Shown: positions 44,752 through 54,682, numbered from the stretch's first letter. The stretch is 64,000 nucleotides of DNA from Clostridia bacterium (GCA_017472225.1 JAFUQS010000072.1:41973-105972), one strand, 5' to 3'. Notes: generated from the letters alone by a model not told the origin. A program made the numbers and translations.

Positions 44752-45444
44752 TCAAAATTTTTCAATAATTCGGGGGCAAAATTCAAGAAAATCTGCCGAA
44801 ACAAGGGAAAATTTCACACCCTCAACACTTTCCTGCACTGCATAAAGACAGCTTCCGCCGTGAAGATGACCGTAAAAGCACCGTTTTATGCCGTGGGAAC
44901 GAAGCACATTCATAATTTCTTCGCAGGATTCATTCTGCATAACGGGCGGATAATGAAGAAAGACTATGATTTCACCCTCAAGCTTTTCCCCTTCGCAGAT
45001 TGAAAAGTCAAGCCTTGCAGCCTCACGGGCAATCACCTTTTCATCGTGACCTGTCTGTGCATCGTAAAACCAGCCACGGGAGCCGCAGATTACATAGTCA
45101 CCGACCTTATATGCATTATTGTGAAGAATCTGAATACTTGTGAAACCCTTTTCCTCAAGAAAGGCATCCATTTTCCGTCTGGTGTTCCACCAATAATCAT
45201 GATTGCCCTTGAGAATTATTTTTTTCCCGGGAAGATTGTGAAGAAAACGAAAATCCTCCTCAGCCTCTTCAAGGCTCATTGCCCATGAAATGTCACCGGG
45301 AATAATAACGGTGTCATCCTCCTTCACTAATTTTTCCCAATTGGCTTTCAGGCGGGAAACATAATCCGTCCACCCGCCGAAAATATCCATAGGCTTATCA
45401 GTGGAAAAAGAAAGATGAGTATCACCGATTGCAAAAATTGACAA
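44752..45444 (-). CDS. Metallophosphoesterase (YpoC/YkuE-type calcineurin-like)
   Basis: 230 residues. Metal motifs IGDTHLSFS, IIPGDISWAM, LKGNHDYWW and CFYGHLHGG. No signal peptide, so cytoplasmic. Substrate not predictable. The N-terminal MSIFAIGDTHLS and the WWNTRRKMDAFL insert are typical of a Clostridia-wide group. Monocistronic between thrC and tig. Confidence 0.85.
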   Translation of the reverse strand: MSIFAIGDTHLSFSTDKPMDIFGGWTDYVSRLKANWEKLVKEDDTVIIPGDISWAMSLEEAEEDFRFLHNLPGKKIILKGNHDYWWNTRRKMDAFLEEKGFTSIQILHNNAYKVGDYVICGSRGWFYDAQTGHDEKVIAREAARLDFSICEGEKLEGEIIVFLHYPPVMQNESCEEIMNVLRSHGIKRCFYGHLHGGSCLYAVQESVEGVKFSLVSADFLEFCPRIIEKF

Positions 45445-45502
45445 ACAAAGTCACTCCTTACGTAATATCTGCTCCCGGCAGATATTTCACTGCAAGGCAT
45501 CA

Positions 45503-46996
45503 TCAGATACCGAGCATATCATAAACCATATTTACCATGTCCTCTTTGTTGCAGCAATCGGTAAATCTGGGAGCTTTGCCCTTTAAGGTTGCAAGCTGCT
45601 CGGGACAAGGCTCACCTGTTGCAGCTTTAAGAAGGTCAACCTGTTCAAATTCGTCAGCATCTGCAGGAACCTCACCCTTGACTGCCCTGAGAACTGCTGC
45701 TGAGAATTTATAGGGGTTAGCAGTTGAAGCAATTACGGTTTCGGTTTTATCACCTGTTGAATTGATATATTCATCATAAACCTTAACTGCAACGGCAGTG
45801 TGTGTATCGCAAAGATAACCCTTTTCATAGTATGCCTTGATTGTTCCGGCAGTGCCTTCATCGTCACAGCAGCCTGCATCAAACAATTCTTTGATCTGCT
45901 TGTTTACATCTTCGCTGATTTCATATTTTCCGCATGAGGAAAGCTGACCCATCCACTGTCTGATTGTCTCATCGTTCTCGTCGCTGAGATGGAAGAGAAG
46001 TCTTTCGAGATTTGAGGAAATAAGAATATCCATTGACGGTGAGGTTGTGGTGTAGAAGCTTCTGTTTCTGTCATAAACACCTGTTTTGAGGAAATCAGTG
46101 AGAACATTGTTTGCATTTGATGCACAAATAAGCTTTCCTACGGGGATGCCCATTTTCTTTGCATAGTAGGCAGCAAGAATGTTGCCGAAGTTACCTGTGG
46201 GTACAACAACATTCATCGGGTCGCCGTTTTTAATTGTGCCGTTTTCAATAAGGTCGCAGTAGGCTGAAATGTAATAGACAATCTGAGGAACAAGTCTGCC
46301 CCAATTGATTGAGTTGGCTGAGGAGAACATCATACCGTTTTCATCAAGCTTCTTTGCAACATCCTTATCTGTAAAAATTGCCTTAACACCGTTCTGAGCG
46401 TCATCGAAATTGCCGTTAATTGCGCAAACACAGACATTTTCACCTGCCTGAGTTGTCATCTGCAATTTCTGCATCGGGCTTACACCGTCATTGGGATAAA
46501 AAACCATAATCTTTGTGCCGGGAACATCCTTGAAGCCTTCAAGAGCAGCCTTACCTGTATCACCGGAGGTTGCAACAAGAATTACGATGGTTTTATCAGC
46601 AACGGTTTTCTTTGCGGCAACTGTGAGAAGATAAGGAAGAAGCTGAAGTGCCATATCCTTAAAGGCACAGGTGGGTCCTCTCCATAATTCGAGAATGTTT
46701 TTGCCGTCTGAGGTTCTTTTGATGGGAGATACCTTTTCGCTTGAAAATTTTCCTTCAGCATAAGCACCGCTGACACACATATCTATTTCATCTGCCGTGT
46801 AATCTGTGAGATAGAGAGAAAGAACCTTTTTTGCTCTTTCGATATAGCTCAAGGGAACGAGAGAATCGACAAATTCCTTTGAAATTGCGGGAATTTCCAT
46901 GGGTACAAACAAGCCGCCGTCCTTTGAAATACCCTGAGCGATTGCTTCGGCTGATGTTACTTTTACATTCTTATCTCTTGTACTTGTATAAAGCAT
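45503..46996 (-). CDS. thrC: Threonine synthase
   Basis: 497 residues. PLP lysine in WRGPTCAFKDMALQ; phosphate loop VATSGDTGKAAL. Converts O-phosphohomoserine to threonine. AGGAGGTCTAAAATT precedes ATG 46996. The length matches the long (yeast/E. coli-like) class. No T-box is seen in the short leader. Confidence 0.96.
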   Translation of the reverse strand: MLYTSTRDKNVKVTSAEAIAQGISKDGGLFVPMEIPAISKEFVDSLVPLSYIERAKKVLSLYLTDYTADEIDMCVSGAYAEGKFSSEKVSPIKRTSDGKNILELWRGPTCAFKDMALQLLPYLLTVAAKKTVADKTIVILVATSGDTGKAALEGFKDVPGTKIMVFYPNDGVSPMQKLQMTTQAGENVCVCAINGNFDDAQNGVKAIFTDKDVAKKLDENGMMFSSANSINWGRLVPQIVYYISAYCDLIENGTIKNGDPMNVVVPTGNFGNILAAYYAKKMGIPVGKLICASNANNVLTDFLKTGVYDRNRSFYTTTSPSMDILISSNLERLLFHLSDENDETIRQWMGQLSSCGKYEISEDVNKQIKELFDAGCCDDEGTAGTIKAYYEKGYLCDTHTAVAVKVYDEYINSTGDKTETVIASTANPYKFSAAVLRAVKGEVPADADEFEQVDLLKAATGEPCPEQLATLKGKAPRFTDCCNKEDMVNMVYDMLGI

Positions 46997-47068
46997 AATT
47001 TTAGACCTCCTGAATAAAGAGATATTTATAATCGGTTTATTTTAACACATTAAATTGCAAATGTAAAG

Positions 47069-47944
47069 TTAATATTTGCCATGAAAAAACTTTTCGGCAT
47101 TTAAGTAAAAAACCTTATCTGTTATTTCCCGTCCGATATCACTTTCGCATAAAAATGAATATAATTCACCCATTTTTTCTATGCCCGAAAGCTCTGAATG
47201 GATATCGCAGCCGTCGAAATCGCTGCCAAAAGCAACATTGTTTTCACCGCCCGAAGAAAGAATATGACAAAGCTGCTCATACACCTTTTCCTTTCCGCCG
47301 CCGATGAAATTTTTGCACAACGGTATGCCTATAAGTCCGCCTGCGGATATGATTTCTTTTATCTGCCAATCCTTCAGATTCCTTTTATGCGGAACAAGAG
47401 AAAAGCAGCCGCTGTGAGAAGCGACAAAGGGCTCAGATGCAACACAAGCAACATCCCTGAAGCCTTGCTCGTTAAGGTGGGAAACATCAACTATAACGCC
47501 TTCTTTCTCCATTTTCTGAACTGCCCTTTTTCCGAAAGGCTTAAGGCCGTGACTGTCATTTGAATCCGCACCGCAGCCAAGCTCATTTTCTCCGTTCCAG
47601 GTCAGAGTTATCATTCTGACTCCTCTGCTTTTAAAATATGATATATTGTCAATATCACCCATAAGAGCAGAAGCGTTTTCAACTGTCAGAACAGGGGTTA
47701 AGTTTGTTATTCCGTTCTTTTTTATACCTGCAACTTCATTTTCATAAAAGAAAATCATGCTTTCACAAAAAGAAAAAGCAGCCTTGCCCTTGAATTTATC
47801 ATCAATCCAAAGGGCAAAGCACTGCTTATAAGCATCAATATACCTGCCTTTTTCTGAGTTGATGTGCATTTCACCACTCAGAAGGCTTTTCTTTTGTTCA
47901 TAGGCTGTGGTCACTGTGTCACAGTGAAGGTCAAAAAAATTCAT
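47069..47944 (-). CDS. Membrane dipeptidase (peptidase M19, renal dipeptidase family)
   Basis: 291 residues from ATG 47944 (CGGAG eight bases upstream). Metal ligands: FDLHCDTVT, VDVSHLNEQG, SHSGCFSLVPH; C-terminal FGSDFDGCD. Hydrolyses dipeptides, often with D-residues. No signal peptide. Downstream of yraN with a four-base gap. Confidence 0.88.
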   Translation of the reverse strand: MNFFDLHCDTVTTAYEQKKSLLSGEMHINSEKGRYIDAYKQCFALWIDDKFKGKAAFSFCESMIFFYENEVAGIKKNGITNLTPVLTVENASALMGDIDNISYFKSRGVRMITLTWNGENELGCGADSNDSHGLKPFGKRAVQKMEKEGVIVDVSHLNEQGFRDVACVASEPFVASHSGCFSLVPHKRNLKDWQIKEIISAGGLIGIPLCKNFIGGGKEKVYEQLCHILSSGGENNVAFGSDFDGCDIHSELSGIEKMGELYSFLCESDIGREITDKVFYLNAEKFFHGKY

Positions 47945-47948
47945 CGGG

Positions 47949-48311
47949 TCACTCCGCATCAAAGGCTGATTTTATGTGGTTGAATTTATAAATTCTTCCC
48001 TCATTCTGAAAAACCTCAAAAACATCAAATCTCGGTTGCTTTTCCGTTTCGTTTTTCATCAGATAACATTCTGCCGTTGCGATAATTTTCTTTTGCTTAT
48101 AAAAATCCACAGCTTCAACGGGAGCCACCATTGAGCCCGTTTTTCTGGTTTTGACCTCAACGAATAAAATCATTTCGTCATTTTCGGCAATGATGTCAAT
48201 TTCACCGTAGCGTGAATGGAAATTTCTTGTGACATTATAGCCTGATTTAGTGAAGTATTTTTCCGCAAAATCCTCGCCTGATTTTCCGATTATTGATTTT
48301 TCGGTTGTCAT
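47949..48311 (-). CDS. YraN family protein (UPF0102, nuclease-like)
   Basis: 120 residues with the restriction-fold core GEIDIIAENDEMILFVEVKT RK. Proposed to act on Holliday junctions or DNA repair; usually next to rnhB, as here (two-base gap). Starts MTTEKSIIGKSGEDFAEKYF. Confidence 0.9.
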   Translation of the reverse strand: MTTEKSIIGKSGEDFAEKYFTKSGYNVTRNFHSRYGEIDIIAENDEMILFVEVKTRKTGSMVAPVEAVDFYKQKKIIATAECYLMKNETEKQPRFDVFEVFQNEGRIYKFNHIKSAFDAE

Positions 48312-48313
48312 GG

Positions 48314-48913
48314 TTATTCACCCAGAATTTTTTTGAGGAAGGTTCGTCTGTGTTCTTCACAAATGCCATACTCCTGGATCATTTCATAATGAAGCTTTGT
48401 TCCGTAGCCCTTATGCTTTGCAAACTGATACTGCGGATATTTTTCATCCGCCTCACGCATATATCTGTCCCTTGAAACCTTTGCAAGAATGGAAGCGGCA
48501 GCAATTGAAATGCTTTTAGCATCACCCTTGACAATCGTTCTTTCTTCACAGGGAAGCCCCGGCTTCTGATTGCCGTCAATGAGTGCTATGTCGCACTGTA
48601 CACCCAAGCCCTCATAAGCTCCCCGCATTGCCATGAAGGTTGCCTGAAGAATGTTCACTTCATCAATGGTTTTTGCATCAACCATACAAACAGAATATGC
48701 AAGTGCTTTTTCTTTTATGACTTCAAAAATCACTTCACGCTTTTTTTCGCTTATCTTTTTTGAATCGTTGATACCCTCGATTTCACAATCCACAGGCAAT
48801 ATAACTGCGGCAGCACAAACAGGTCCGCAAAGAGGTCCTCTGCCCGCCTCGTCAATTCCGCAGACAGATGTAAAGCCCTCGGATATAGCTGATTTTTCGT
48901 ATTCGTAGGTCAT
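48314..48913 (-). CDS. rnhB: Ribonuclease HII
   Basis: 199 residues. Catalytic GIDEAGRGPLCGP and KVSRDRYM region; CDIALIDGN also present. Removes RNA from RNA-DNA hybrids. Heads rnhB-yraN-dipeptidase; AAAGGAATTTCTT precedes ATG 48913. Confidence 0.96.
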   Translation of the reverse strand: MTYEYEKSAISEGFTSVCGIDEAGRGPLCGPVCAAAVILPVDCEIEGINDSKKISEKKREVIFEVIKEKALAYSVCMVDAKTIDEVNILQATFMAMRGAYEGLGVQCDIALIDGNQKPGLPCEERTIVKGDAKSISIAAASILAKVSRDRYMREADEKYPQYQFAKHKGYGTKLHYEMIQEYGICEEHRRTFLKKILGE

Positions 48914-48958
48914 AAGAAATTCCTTTCCTGAATCGAATTTATATATAAATTCAGTTGT

Positions 48959-49480
48959 TTATCGTTCCATGGAGCTGATGGCGTTTTGCGCTTTTGCAAC
49001 ATCCGGAAGATTTTCAAGCATTAAAAATGTATTGCGTCGTCTGCCTCTTCCCACATAAACCTCTTCCCAGAAGGTAATTGTGCCGTTACCGTTTTTGTGA
49101 AGCTGAACCTCCATGGGCGGAAGATCCTGAGCCATCCGTATTTCAAGCTTGCTGCCTTTTTTAATGATAAGCCTTTTGTTTGTTACAACATAAAAGGTCT
49201 TGTTTCTCAAATATAATGACTGAATGTGTCTGCCTATTAAAAGATACAGTCCCACCGCAATGAACGGAAGACCCCATAACGCAAAGAAAAGTGAGCCGCC
49301 GCTTTTAAGCGCTCCGATTTCCCAGAACACAGAAAAGCCGAGCCAGAAAATCGAAAAAGGTATCATTATAATATCCTGTTTATGCAAAATCTGACCCTTT
49401 TCGGGCTTACCCTTCCAGAGAATTCGCTCATCCTGAGTCAAATAAGGTCTGCAAAAATCATAGTTGTCTGTATATTCCAT
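48959..49480 (-). CDS. Bacterial PH-like domain membrane protein
   Basis: 173 residues. Two membrane segments (about 35-83) are followed by a PH-like beta domain beginning YVVTNKRLIIKKGSKLEIRM, typical of bPH2/YdbT-type proteins. Starts with the DERILWKGKPEKG motif that such proteins share. Function unknown; possibly membrane-stress related. Confidence 0.7.
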   Translation of the reverse strand: MEYTDNYDFCRPYLTQDERILWKGKPEKGQILHKQDIIMIPFSIFWLGFSVFWEIGALKSGGSLFFALWGLPFIAVGLYLLIGRHIQSLYLRNKTFYVVTNKRLIIKKGSKLEIRMAQDLPPMEVQLHKNGNGTITFWEEVYVGRGRRRNTFLMLENLPDVAKAQNAISSMER

Positions 49481-49540
49481 ATTTAATTCTCCGTTATAAT
49501 ATAACTTTTCATTTTATACTTCTTGTTCCATGTTCTAAAA

Positions 49541-49564
49541 AAGGCTGTCGTTTTCGACAGCCTT
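49541..49564 (-). terminator. Terminator of the small P-loop gene
   Basis: AAGGCTGTCG (49541-49550) and CGACAGCCTT (49555-49564) with a four-base loop. On the minus strand it is followed by TTTTTTAG. Confidence 0.85.
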
Positions 49565-49571
49565 TTCAGTA

Positions 49572-49988
49572 TTAAAGTACTTTGCAGAAATTGAAGATTG
49601 AAGCGGGAAGCTCATCCTTATCAGCTGAGATTGTGAAAACGAAGTTCTTTTCGTTAACAGATGCGAGCTCGTAAATTTTTTCAAGGAAAGAAGCGAGTTC
49701 GTTGTAGTCTCTGCCGCCGATACGGAGTGTTGCATCAACAAGAACATCAGTGATGTCATGGTTGCCTGCACAAACACCTGCAAGGAAGCCATAGAATGCT
49801 GCATAGCCCTTAACTTCGTATTCGTCTGTTGCAATGAGTCTTGCACGGTAATTAACATCATATGTTAACTTGGTTTCTTTTTCAACGCAAACAACGTTGC
49901 CCTTTGAGGACTCAACTGCCTCGTTTACACAAGAAATCAAATGCTTTGTTTTTCCTGCACCTTTGTGACCTAAGATAATAGAAATCAT
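49572..49988 (-). CDS. Small P-loop ATP-binding protein of unknown function
   Basis: 138 residues. Walker A GHKGAGKTKHLI at residues 7-14; VLVDATLRIGG may be a Walker B-like strand. The remainder has an FVFTISADKDELP strand ending in the CKVL tail. Too short for a full motor. GGAGG lies upstream of ATG 49988. It has its own promoter and terminator. Common in Clostridia, sometimes called PilT-like, but the resemblance is limited to the P-loop. Confidence 0.7.
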   Translation of the reverse strand: MISIILGHKGAGKTKHLISCVNEAVESSKGNVVCVEKETKLTYDVNYRARLIATDEYEVKGYAAFYGFLAGVCAGNHDITDVLVDATLRIGGRDYNELASFLEKIYELASVNEKNFVFTISADKDELPASIFNFCKVL

Positions 49989-50056
49989 TTTTAATTTCCT
50001 CCTTTTATTTAATATCGCAGGGTAAATTTCCCCCTCACGATTTTAATTACATTTTT

Positions 50057-50085
50057 ATTATATCACTTATTTAATCTTTGTTCAA
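50057..50085 (-). promoter_or_regulatory. Promoter of the small P-loop gene, overlapping the pgi stop
   Basis: TTGAAC (50085-50080) and TATAAT (50062-50057), spacer 17. The -35 lies in the last codons of pgi. Confidence 0.65.
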
Positions 50086-51403
50086 GTGTTTCTTTCTCTT
50101 TTTCGTATCCGGGTTTGCCTAAAAGTGCAAACATATTCTTTTTATAGCTTTCAACACCGGGCTGGTCAAAGGGATTGATACCTAAAACATAGCCTGAAAC
50201 GGCACATGCCTTTTCAAAGAAATAAATGAGATAACCAAGTGATTTTTCGCTCATGTCTTCGCTTTCAATAATGATATTGGGAACGCCGCCGTCATTATGT
50301 GCCAGAACCGTGCCCTGAAATGCCTTTTCATTCACGAAGGACATTGTCTTACCCTTAAGGAAATTGAGACCGTCAACATTTTCGGGATCCTCACCGATAA
50401 CGAATTCTGTTTTCGGCTTTCCGAAGGTAACAACAGTTTCAAACATGATTCTTTCACCCTCCTGGATATACTGACCGAGGGAGTGAAGATCAGTTGAGAA
50501 AATTGCAGAGGTGGGGAACAAGCCCTTGTTTTCCTTGCCTTCGCTTTCACCGAAAAGCTGCTTGAGCCATTCATTCATCATTGTGAAGCAGGGCTCATAG
50601 CTTACGAACATTTCAGTTACCTTACCCTTATTATAAAGAGCGTTTCTTACAGCAACATATTTATAGCAGTCATTTTCTTCAATTGAAGTTGACATAAGCT
50701 TTTCTCTTGCTTCGGCTGCACCTGACATGAGAGCATCGATATCAATACCTGCAGCAGCAATCGGAAGAAGACCAACAGCTGTGAGAACAGAATATCTGCC
50801 GCCGACATCATCGGGAACGACAAAGGTTTCATAGCCTTCCTTATCGGCAAAAGCCTTAAGTGTGCCCTTAGCCTTATCTGTTGTGACAAAAATTCTTTCT
50901 GCTGCGCCTTCCTTACCGTATTTTTCAATGAGAAGCTCTCTGAAAATTCTGAAAGCGATTGCAGGCTCAGTTGTTGTGCCTGATTTTGAAATTACATTAA
51001 CTGCAAAATCCTTGCCGTCAATAATGTGAAGAATTTCTGCAAGTGAGGATGATGAGATGCTGTTGCCTGTGAAATAAAGCTTTGCACAATCATCTGCCAT
51101 TGCATTATAGCACTGACCCTTGATAAATTCGATAACGGCTCTTGCGCCGAGGTATGAGCCGCCAATACCGATAACAATGAGTATTTCACTGCTTTTCTTG
51201 ATTTTTTCGGCTGCCTTCTTTATTCTTACAAACTCTTCCTTATCGTAATTCACGGGAAGGTCAACCCAACCTGTGAAGTCGCTTCCTGCACCTGTTTTTT
51301 CGTGAAGAGCTTTGTGTGCTTGTGTGATTTTATCCTGATAAGACAGGATTTCATCGTCTGTTACAAACGATGTAACATACTTTTTTGTTAACTTTGCTGA
51401 CAT
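50063..51403 (-). CDS. pgi: Glucose-6-phosphate isomerase
   Basis: 446 residues, the Firmicute length. Contains [33 protein letters not shown] and [14 protein letters not shown], the phosphate- and sugar-binding signatures. Central glycolysis. Single gene with a strong promoter. Confidence 0.97.
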   Translation of the reverse strand: MSAKLTKKYVTSFVTDDEILSYQDKITQAHKALHEKTGAGSDFTGWVDLPVNYDKEEFVRIKKAAEKIKKSSEILIVIGIGGSYLGARAVIEFIKGQCYNAMADDCAKLYFTGNSISSSSLAEILHIIDGKDFAVNVISKSGTTTEPAIAFRIFRELLIEKYGKEGAAERIFVTTDKAKGTLKAFADKEGYETFVVPDDVGGRYSVLTAVGLLPIAAAGIDIDALMSGAAEAREKLMSTSIEENDCYKYVAVRNALYNKGKVTEMFVSYEPCFTMMNEWLKQLFGESEGKENKGLFPTSAIFSTDLHSLGQYIQEGERIMFETVVTFGKPKTEFVIGEDPENVDGLNFLKGKTMSFVNEKAFQGTVLAHNDGGVPNIIIESEDMSEKSLGYLIYFFEKACAVSGYVLGINPFDQPGVESYKKNMFALLGKPGYEKEKETLEQRLNK

Positions 51404-51445
51404 TGCATGGGACTCCTATAATTAAATATTCTGGTATTTTAGTGT

Positions 51446-51474
51446 ATTTTAATACAAAAACAGCGTTTTGTCAA
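51446..51474 (-). promoter_or_regulatory. Sigma-A promoter of pgi
   Basis: TTGACA (51474-51469) and TAAAAT (51451-51446), spacer 17; AGGAGTC lies before ATG 51403. Confidence 0.75.
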
Positions 51475-51482
51475 CTATAAAC

Positions 51483-52643
51483 TTATGACTGTTGCTCACT
51501 TTTTGTCATTGCTTTGAAAAATCTTGCCACAATATCACCGAATGTTATTCTTCTGACGGACTTTTCAGCCATAAGCGGATACTCCCCGATTATCTCACTG
51601 CCTATTTTAAGACGAACACAGCCGAGCACCTGATTTTCTTCAACGGGAGCTTCAACATCTGCCGCCAATTCAATTTCTGTTTCAAGAAGGCTTTTCTTTC
51701 CCGCTTCGATTGTTATTGCGCCCACACCCGACACAATCGGTCTGACCGTACCTTCCGTTCCCCTGATAACGGTTACATCGGCAATCTGAGAAGAATCAAT
51801 CTGCGGAGTGAAGCTTTCATAATTTGCAAAGCCCCAATTGAGAAGTGCCTTTGCGCCCTCAAAACGGTCCGTGCTGTTCTGTGCGCCCATAACAACGGCA
51901 ACAAGATGAAGTCCGTCTCTTTCGGCAGAGGCGGAAAGACAATGACCTGCCTTTGAGGTTGTACCCGTTTTGAGGCCTGTGGTTCCGTTATAAAACCTGA
52001 CAAGACGGTTTGTGTTCACAAGCTCCGTTGCACCGTTTCTGAGTGTATCCATCCATACGGTTGTATAGGTTTTAATCCGTTCATGCTTCAGAAGCTCACA
52101 GGACATCAGAGCGATATCATAAGCCGTTGTGAGATGGGTTTCGGTGTCATCGTCAAGACCTGAACAGTTATCAAAATGTGTGTTGGTCATTCCGAGCGCA
52201 GCAGCCCTTTCATTCATCATTTTCACAAAGGCCTCTTCACTGCCTGCAAGATGCTCCCCCAGAGCCGTGCAGGCATCGTTTGCACTTGCAATTGCAGTTG
52301 CCCTGAGCAGCTCGTCAACTGTCATCTGCTCCCCTTCCTTGAGCCATATCTGACTTCCGCCCTTACTTGCTGCCGTCGGGCTTGCTGTTACAATTTCTTC
52401 CAGAGTCATTTTTCCGTTATCGAGTGCCTCCATGAATAAAAGCATAGGCATAATCTTTGTTACCGATGCAGGATAAAGCTGCTCGTTTTCGTTCACGGCA
52501 TACAGCACCTCACCGCTTGCCACATCCATAAGAATTGCCGATTTTGCATTGACTTCAATTTCCTCGCCTTCGGCAAAAACGGAAAAGCCAAGTGCCGGCA
52601 CACAGAAAATTAAAGCTAAAATAAAGGACAGTACCTTTTTCAT
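51483..52643 (-). CDS. dacF: D-alanyl-D-alanine carboxypeptidase (DacF-like)
   Basis: 386 residues. Signal peptide (1-24, ending VFA). Active-site triad YPASVTKIMP (SxxK), IASANDACT (SxN) and GLKTGTTSKAG (KTG). A C-terminal beta domain (about 275-360) and a basic amphipathic tail (ARFFKAMTK) anchor it to the membrane. Trims the D-Ala from peptidoglycan; the DacF group acts in spore cortex synthesis, but vegetative DacA is possible. ATGAGGTG precedes the start. Confidence 0.88.
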   Translation of the reverse strand: MKKVLSFILALIFCVPALGFSVFAEGEEIEVNAKSAILMDVASGEVLYAVNENEQLYPASVTKIMPMLLFMEALDNGKMTLEEIVTASPTAASKGGSQIWLKEGEQMTVDELLRATAIASANDACTALGEHLAGSEEAFVKMMNERAAALGMTNTHFDNCSGLDDDTETHLTTAYDIALMSCELLKHERIKTYTTVWMDTLRNGATELVNTNRLVRFYNGTTGLKTGTTSKAGHCLSASAERDGLHLVAVVMGAQNSTDRFEGAKALLNWGFANYESFTPQIDSSQIADVTVIRGTEGTVRPIVSGVGAITIEAGKKSLLETEIELAADVEAPVEENQVLGCVRLKIGSEIIGEYPLMAEKSVRRITFGDIVARFFKAMTKSEQQS

Positions 52644-52696
52644 AATATCACCTCATGTGATACTTATGATAAAAAAAGGTAAAATAAAACAAAGTC

Positions 52697-52725
52697 TTGA
52701 AAAGAAGCCGTCTTTCGTTTATAAT
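52697..52725 (+). promoter_or_regulatory. Sigma-A promoter of mtaB
   Basis: TTGAAA (52697-52702) and TATAAT (52720-52725), spacer 17, 34 bases before ATG 52760. Confidence 0.75.
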
Positions 52726-52759
52726 TGACTGCAGATAAATAATAGCAGGGTTGGTTAAG

Positions 52760-54052
52760 ATGAAGGTTAAATTTTACACTTTAGGCTGCAAGGTCAATCA
52801 GTACGAAAGTCAGGCAATGGCAGAGCAGCTTCAGAAGCACGGATATGAAATTGTTTCAGGGAAGGATAAGGCTGATGTTTTTGTTGTTAATTCCTGCACT
52901 GTCACTGCCGCCGCAGACCAGAAAACCCGTCAGGCGGTAAGACGCTTCAAAAGGAACAATCCGGACAGTGTGGTTGTTCTCACCGGCTGTGTTCCGCAGG
53001 CATATCCGCAAAAAGCGAAGGAGCTTATTGAAGCTGACATTGTCATAGGCAACAAAAATAATCAGGTGCTTTTCAGTGTTCTTGAAGAGTATTTCAAAAA
53101 GGGCTGCCGTGTTTTTGATGTGAGCGAACACCAAAAAGGCGACTTATTCTGTGGTAACACCATCACCTCATTTGAAGAAAGAACAAGGGCATATGTTAAA
53201 ATTCAGGACGGCTGCAACCGTTTCTGCTCATATTGTGTCATTCCTTATTCAAGAGGCAGAGTGCGTTCAAAGCCCGTTGATGAAATCAAAGAAGAAATTG
53301 CCGTTCTTGCCCAAAGAGGCTACAAGGAGGTAGTGCTTGTGGGCATTAACCTTTCCTCTTACGGTTCAGATATCGGAAGAACCTTCCCCGAAGCTGTGAA
53401 AGCCGCCAATGATACAGACGGTATTCTGAGAGTACGACTTGGCTCACTTGAGCCGGACCACCTGACAGATGAGGTTATTGAAAAGCTATCAGAATGTGAA
53501 AAGCTTTGTCCTCAGTTTCACATTTCACTTCAGAGTGGCTGCAACAAAACCTTAAAAAGCATGAACAGACATTACACTGCCGAAGAATACAGACACCTTG
53601 CAAATAAGCTCAGAGAAAGCTTCACTGACTGTACCCTTACAACAGATATTATGGTCGGCTTTGCAGGAGAAAATGAGGAGGACTTTGAAGAAAGTCTCCG
53701 ATTTATGGAAGAAATCGGCTTTGAAAAGGTTCATGTTTTCCCCTACTCCGTCAGAAAAGGCACAAGAGCAGAAAAGCTCCCCCATCACCTTGACAAAAAA
53801 GTGAAGGAGGAGCGTGCAAAAATAATGGCAGAAAAAGCAGAAGAAATCCGCCGTGAATTTTTTAATAAGCAAACCGGCAAAACCTTATCCGTGCTTTTTG
53901 AAACCAAAACAGAGGACGGATATCTCACCGGACACACGGCAAACTATATTCCCGTAAGAGCAAAGCTTCCCGACGAAGCACAGGGTAAAATTATTGAGGT
54001 TGTTATCACCGGAGTCGGTGACGGAGACTTCTGCGTGGGAATTCAGAATTGA
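52760..54052 (+). CDS. mtaB: tRNA ms2t6A37 methylthiotransferase MtaB
   Basis: 430 residues from ATG 52760 (a TTG nine bases earlier is possible). N-terminal UPF0004 domain (TLGCKVNQYES, VVNSCTVT, LTGCVPQ with three cluster cysteines), radical SAM CNRFCSYCVIPYSRGR, and a C-terminal TRAM domain. Adds a methylthio group to t6A37 of tRNAs that read ANN codons. Monocistronic. Confidence 0.95.
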   Translation: MKVKFYTLGCKVNQYESQAMAEQLQKHGYEIVSGKDKADVFVVNSCTVTAAADQKTRQAVRRFKRNNPDSVVVLTGCVPQAYPQKAKELIEADIVIGNKNNQVLFSVLEEYFKKGCRVFDVSEHQKGDLFCGNTITSFEERTRAYVKIQDGCNRFCSYCVIPYSRGRVRSKPVDEIKEEIAVLAQRGYKEVVLVGINLSSYGSDIGRTFPEAVKAANDTDGILRVRLGSLEPDHLTDEVIEKLSECEKLCPQFHISLQSGCNKTLKSMNRHYTAEEYRHLANKLRESFTDCTLTTDIMVGFAGENEEDFEESLRFMEEIGFEKVHVFPYSVRKGTRAEKLPHHLDKKVKEERAKIMAEKAEEIRREFFNKQTGKTLSVLFETKTEDGYLTGHTANYIPVRAKLPDEAQGKIIEVVITGVGDGDFCVGIQN

Positions 54053-54172
54053 ATGTAAATTGGCTCTTTTGACCTCTCCTTTCTGATTCATTATCCACTT
54101 TTTGAATTAAAATTCGTTTTCTTTATATAAATAAAACGAATAACATAATAAAAACTACAAACCGGCATGAAA

Positions 54173-54208
54173 AAGCACAGGGCAGCAAATGAGCTGAACC
54201 CTGTGCTT
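54173..54208 (-). terminator. Terminator of the RHS/accessory segment
   Basis: AAGCACAGGG (54173-54182) and CCCTGTGCTT (54199-54208) with inner CAGC/GCTG. On the minus strand it is followed by TTTTTCATG. Confidence 0.75.
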
Positions 54209-54281
54209 AATGCTATTCAGATGTGAGGGGGAGCTGGCATCAAAGCTGACAAAGACAGAGAGGCAGGGTGGCAGAGCGACA

Positions 54282-54329
54282 ACCGCCCGTTAATTATTAT
54301 TCAAGCGAACACACAGAACCGTCCCCTGT
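54282..54329 (-). repeat. 48-bp direct repeat, copy 1
   Basis: Identical over 48 bases to 55148-55195. On the minus strand it starts ACAGGGGACGGTTCTGTG and ends in ACGGGCGGT. It supplies the shared last residues TGDGSVCSLE and stop of the two reading frames that run into it. Confidence 0.9.
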
Positions 54330-54682
54330 CTTTCCTAAATCAGATTTAGTTGGATTAAATACATATATTGCACAACAAATTATAGATATAATTACGAAAA
54401 AGATTTTCATACTATTTTTATCACCGAAAAAATCAATATATGTCCACCCTAAAAATGCTATACTCAATACAGAACAAGAAACAATTCCCAAAAACTTTTT
54501 CTTATGTTTTTTTAAAACAGTAATTAACATTAGAACAATTTCAATAATTATCAATACAAAAGTAATTATAATTAAGAATGTTTTACTTAATCCGGAATTT
54601 CTAAACCAACACAGTAAAATCGGTATTACATAATAAATAATTCATAACGATTATCTTTTATAAAAGCAAATACCTTTTTCAT
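54297..54682 (-). pseudogene. Frameshifted small membrane protein coupled to the RHS tip (possible immunity protein)
   Basis: The natural start is ATG 54682, overlapping the RHS stop as ATGA, with GGAGGTTTATC upstream. The frame reads MKKVFAFIKDNRYELFIM, then hits TAA at about 54628. Shifting frame there opens a continuous hydrophobic sequence (YYVIPILLCWFRNSGLS, then IIITFVLIIIEIVLMLITVL and two more membrane segments) to 54297. It would encode a protein of about 128 residues with four membrane segments, so a single-base indel or sequencing error is likely. The last residues come from the 48-bp repeat. Position and coupling suggest immunity to the upstream RHS toxin tip. Confidence 0.6.

Noticed and set aside
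46997-47068. T-box or threonine riboswitch upstream of thrC
   Set aside because: The leader is too short and shows no T-box sequence or antiterminator.
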